Shown here: in pieces, positions 4,213-6,263 of the stretch
Layout of the letters: each line of letters begins with the position of its first letter
Numbering within the stretch: the first letter of the stretch is position 1
Source of the DNA: Butyricicoccus sp.
GTDB lineage: Bacteria > Bacillota > Clostridia > Oscillospirales > Butyricicoccaceae
DNA: 6,263 nucleotides
Direction of reading: 5' to 3'
NCBI GenBank assembly: GCA_031293105.1
Contig: JAUMSA010000017.1
Span: forward strand, 1 to 6,263
The notes under the pieces: generated by a model
What the model was told of the DNA's origin: nothing
Seen by the model: only the letters and a program-made list of their open reading frames with translations
The model's database searches: none
Position numbers and translations under genes: made by a program

Positions 4213-6263
4213 ATGCTACATCTATACAAGAGTATCTACGGCTATTCAGGTGGACGGATACAGTCTGGATGCCCAGAAGGACAAGCTGCGTAAGTATGCG
4301 GAATATGAGGATATGATCATAGCGGCTGAGTATTCTGACGAGGGATTTTCTGGAAAAAATATACAGGGTCGCTTGGAATTCCAGCGAATGTTGAATGACA
4401 TTCAGGAAGGCAAAGACGGAGTATCCTATGTGCTTGTCTTTAAGCTGTCCCGCTTCGGCCGTAACGCTGCTGATGTCCTCAATTCCTTGCAGCTTATGCA
4501 GGACTTCGGTGTAAATCTGATTTGTGTGGAGGACGGTATTGATTCCTCTAAAGATTCTGGCAAGCTGATGATTTCGATTCTCTCCGCTGTTGCGGAAATT
4601 GAGCGTGAGAACATCCGCACACAGACTATGGCTGGCCGGGAGCAGAAAGCCCGTGAGGGAAAGTGGAACGGCGGCTTTGCTCCTTATGGCTATCGACTTG
4701 AAAACGGTAATCTGGTGATTGCGGAGGACGAGGTAGAGGTTATCAGAATCATCTATGACCGCTATATCCACACCAACGAGGGGCTGTCTGCTGTGGCAAA
4801 TTACTTGAATAACCATGGTTACACAAAGAAGCTCCGTCAAAATGGCACGATTCCTGGCTTTTCCTCCAACTTTGTAAAGGATGTTCTGGACAATCCGGTT
4901 TATATGGGGAAGATTGCTTATGGAAGACGCAGAACAGAAAAGAAGCTGGGTACAAGAAATGAATTTCATGTCGTGGAACAAGAAGAATTTCCAGTTTATG
5001 AGGGACAGCATGAAGCAATCATTTCAGAGGAAGATTGGAATTTAGCTCAAGAAAAACGGAAAATCAACGCTTTCAAGCGGGAAAAGGTGCATGACCTGGA
5101 ACATGCACACGTCCTGTCCGGTATTCTCAAATGCCCTTGCTGCGGCAAGAGCCTTTATGGGAACATCGCTAAGGCGCACAGCAAGGACAAGAAAACCCGC
5201 TATTACTACTACTGTAAAAACACGGTAGGTGCCACCGGACACAAATGCACATTCCGTGTGAACATTGAACAACAGGAAATGAATCGCATGGTGGCGGCCA
5301 TCATATCCGCTATGGTGAACGATCCGCAGTTTTCCAGGGCAATTAAAGAGAAAATCGGCACGTCTGTTGACACGGAGGATTTGGAGAAGCAGCTTGCCGC
5401 ATTGCAGGCACAGCTCCGGCAGACCTTGGGCATTAAGACAAGGCTGGAGCGGCAGATGGATACGATGGATATTAACGATCCGCACTTTGACCGAAAGATT
5501 CTGGATTTGCAGAGGCGATATGATGAACAGTATGGTAGAATAGAGGAAATCGAGGCACAGATAGGGGAAGTAAAGAGCCAGATTCAGAGCATCCGGCAGG
5601 AGAAAATCTCCGGTGATAATATCTACCAGCTTCTCCTGATGTTTGATGAGGTGTATGGAGCCGCTACGGAATTTGAGCAGAAAGAGTTTATGCGGGCGTT
5701 CATTGAGCGTATCGACCTGTACCCGGAAAAACAGGAGGACGGCAACTGGATCAGGAACATTGTGTTTAATTTTCCGGTGCCAGTGAATGGGCAGGAAGTG
5801 AAAGAATTGCCCTTGGAAACTGGAACAACTCTTGAACCAGTTGATTTTGATGGAATCAAATTGATGAGGCGTCCAAAACAGAGATCAACGGAGGTATCTG
5901 ATGGGAAGGAAGCCGGTTTCGGCTATAGCAAAGCAGCCAAATATCAGAAAATTCGACGCATACAGGCAGCACAAGCGCGGTCAAGTATGTCTGGCCACGA
6001 TGATTATACCGTAATTGATCTTGAAACGAGTGGGTTAGATCCTACCTGCGACAGTATCGTGGAGATGGGCGCAATTCGGGTTCGTGGTGGGATGTGTACA
6101 GAGAAGTTGTCGCTGTTGATTCGACAGGCCAAGCCGCTTCCGGACAGAATAAAACAATTGACAAGTATAACAGATGAAATGTTGGCAAAAGGACTACCAT
6201 TGGATAAAGGCTTGCAAACATTTTTGGACTTCATAGGGGATGATACCTTAATAGGATATAACT
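4196..6263 (+). CDS. Large serine recombinase fused in frame to a DEDD 3'-5' exonuclease domain (3' end beyond the window)
   Basis: I traced this frame codon by codon: 689 codons without a stop, still open at the window edge. Residues 7-150 are the resolvase catalytic domain: YTRVST gives nucleophile Ser14 and Arg12, and SRFGRN gives Arg86/Arg89. The recombinase DNA-binding domain follows at ~160-265. A zinc ribbon has Cys313, Cys316, Cys340 and Cys351. A coiled coil spans ~392-470, and the closing FPVPVNGQEVKELPLETGTTLE segment reaches residue 547. Relatives normally end soon after this. Here an unrelated ~50-residue linker leads to an exonuclease start at ~603: VIDLETSG with the DxE acids Asp608/Glu610, then IVEMGAIRV, with GYN at the edge where the Exo II motif would begin. 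AAGGAG at 4182-4187 precedes ATG 4196 by 8 nt. The recombinase should excise and integrate the element; the fusion is probably an integration junction. The recombinase call is very sure; a functional fused product is uncertain. Confidence 0.9.
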   Translation, partial: MKRRTKCYIYTRVSTAIQVDGYSLDAQKDKLRKYAEYEDMIIAAEYSDEGFSGKNIQGRLEFQRMLNDIQEGKDGVSYVLVFKLSRFGRNAADVLNSLQLMQDFGVNLICVEDGIDSSKDSGKLMISILSAVAEIERENIRTQTMAGREQKAREGKWNGGFAPYGYRLENGNLVIAEDEVEVIRIIYDRYIHTNEGLSAVANYLNNHGYTKKLRQNGTIPGFSSNFVKDVLDNPVYMGKIAYGRRRTEKKLGTRNEFHVVEQEEFPVYEGQHEAIISEEDWNLAQEKRKINAFKREKVHDLEHAHVLSGILKCPCCGKSLYGNIAKAHSKDKKTRYYYYCKNTVGATGHKCTFRVNIEQQEMNRMVAAIISAMVNDPQFSRAIKEKIGTSVDTEDLEKQLAALQAQLRQTLGIKTRLERQMDTMDINDPHFDRKILDLQRRYDEQYGRIEEIEAQIGEVKSQIQSIRQEKISGDNIYQLLLMFDEVYGAATEFEQKEFMRAFIERIDLYPEKQEDGNWIRNIVFNFPVPVNGQEVKELPLETGTTLEPVDFDGIKLMRRPKQRSTEVSDGKEAGFGYSKAAKYQKIRRIQAAQARSSMSGHDDYTVIDLETSGLDPTCDSIVEMGAIRVRGGMCTEKLSLLIRQAKPLPDRIKQLTSITDEMLAKGLPLDKGLQTFLDFIGDDTLIGYN
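5836..5986. other. Inferred element/target junction region (attachment site side)
   Basis: Recombinase family similarity ends at about residue 547 (base 5836), and the exonuclease domain begins near 6002. The linker between them has no family resemblance, and the sequence turns visibly more A/T-rich from about 5820. Large serine recombinases commonly sit at the end of their element, so the att junction is expected here. No core repeat can be identified because the other end is not in the window. Confidence 0.35.
5901..6014 (+). CDS. Short Shine-Dalgarno-led ORF out of frame with the fusion, possible original start of the exonuclease gene
   Basis: ATG 5901 has GGAGG at 5890-5894 with 6-nt spacing, as good as the real genes here. 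It encodes 37 aa (MGRKPVSAIAKQPNIRKFDA...) before TAA at 6012. It lies in a different frame from the exonuclease and overlaps it. It may be the authentic N terminus of the target gene with a one-base frameshift before the exonuclease domain, a leader peptide coupled to a start at ATG 5987, or chance. The composition looks protein-like, but the evidence is thin. Confidence 0.25.
   Translation: MGRKPVSAIAKQPNIRKFDAYRQHKRGQVCLATMIIP
5987..6263 (+). CDS. DEDD-type 3'-5' exonuclease domain (DnaQ/PolC epsilon-like), partial; possible separate start
   Basis: If translated apart from the recombinase, the exonuclease could start at ATG 5987 (MSGHDDYTVIDLETSG) in the same frame; another in-frame ATG is at 5864. 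Neither has a clear Shine-Dalgarno, although coupling to the overlapping 5901-6014 ORF is possible. The Exo I motif DLE carries two metal-binding acids, followed by IVEMGAIRVRGG and, later, LTSITDEML, a pattern typical of the RNase T/epsilon exonuclease family (PF00929). Such proteins remove 3' nucleotides from DNA or RNA. The Exo II and Exo III motifs lie beyond the window. It is probably a chromosomal gene at the integration site rather than cargo. Confidence 0.5.
   Translation, partial: MSGHDDYTVIDLETSGLDPTCDSIVEMGAIRVRGGMCTEKLSLLIRQAKPLPDRIKQLTSITDEMLAKGLPLDKGLQTFLDFIGDDTLIGYN

Larger units (their letters stand above)
1..5836. mobile_element. Part of an integrative mobilizable element (or ICE segment)
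   Basis: The segment carries replication (CHC2 protein plus D5-like helicase), mobilization (MOBV relaxase with small partner genes) and integration (large serine recombinase) genes in one orientation. That is the standard content of integrative mobilizable elements of Clostridia. No type IV secretion or VirD4/FtsK-like coupling gene is visible, so within this window it is mobilizable rather than self-transferable. The left end lies outside the window. The right end is inferred to lie shortly after base 5836, where the recombinase sequence stops resembling its family and host-like exonuclease sequence begins. The exact boundary cannot be fixed without an empty-site comparison. Confidence 0.65.

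Noticed and set aside
4043..5011. 322-aa open frame on the - strand
   Set aside because: It lies entirely antisense to the HTH and recombinase genes, whose + strand products are clearly recognisable.
1..6263. CRISPR array, tRNA, rRNA or insertion sequence
   Set aside because: I saw no regularly spaced repeats, no cloverleaf or rRNA-like stretch and no transposase gene.

Overview
The window looks like the backbone of an integrative mobilizable element (or the mobilization and recombination end of a larger ICE) in a gut-type Firmicute of class Clostridia. This rests on three things: strong GGAGG Shine-Dalgarno sites before nearly every gene, moderate base composition, and a gene set typical of such elements (CHC2 zinc-finger protein, D5/P4-like helicase, MOBV relaxase, small HTH protein, large serine recombinase). 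All genes are on the + strand. The species cannot be told from the sequence.

Layout. (1) 51-2013: two overlapping replication genes, a CHC2 zinc-finger protein and a superfamily-3/D5-like helicase. (2) 2014-2517: about 500 bases with no convincing gene but dense secondary structure. A ~200-nt block (2016-2218) is closed by a 15-bp stem and contains a 13-bp hairpin and a GNRA-capped hairpin. Three further hairpins follow just upstream of the mobilization genes, the usual place for an oriT. (3) 2518-3885: a mobilization operon made of a 72-aa HTH-like protein, a MOBV (Mob/Pre, MobM-like) relaxase and a 60-aa protein of unknown family starting at TTG. (4) 3897-3945: a long palindrome with a good sigma-70-type promoter folded into it. 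(5) 3970-end: a small HTH protein overlapping a large serine recombinase.

The most unusual point is at the right edge. The recombinase frame does not stop where this family normally ends. It runs without a stop through a short linker into a DEDD-type 3'-5' exonuclease domain (DnaQ/PolC epsilon-like, with a VIDLETSG motif) and is still open at the last base. The simplest reading is that the element is integrated at the 5' end of a chromosomal exonuclease gene and that the junction fuses the two frames. A Shine-Dalgarno-led ATG in another frame at 5901 suggests a remnant of the original start of that target gene.

How it fits together (inference). The serine recombinase excises and integrates the element under control of the promoter/palindrome and the HTH protein. 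The relaxase nicks an oriT probably lying in 2220-2517 and relies on a helper conjugation system, since no coupling protein or type IV secretion gene is present here. The zinc-finger/helicase pair would support replication of the excised or transferred form. The structured block at 2016-2218 may be an undescribed non-coding RNA or a structured replication/transfer DNA site.
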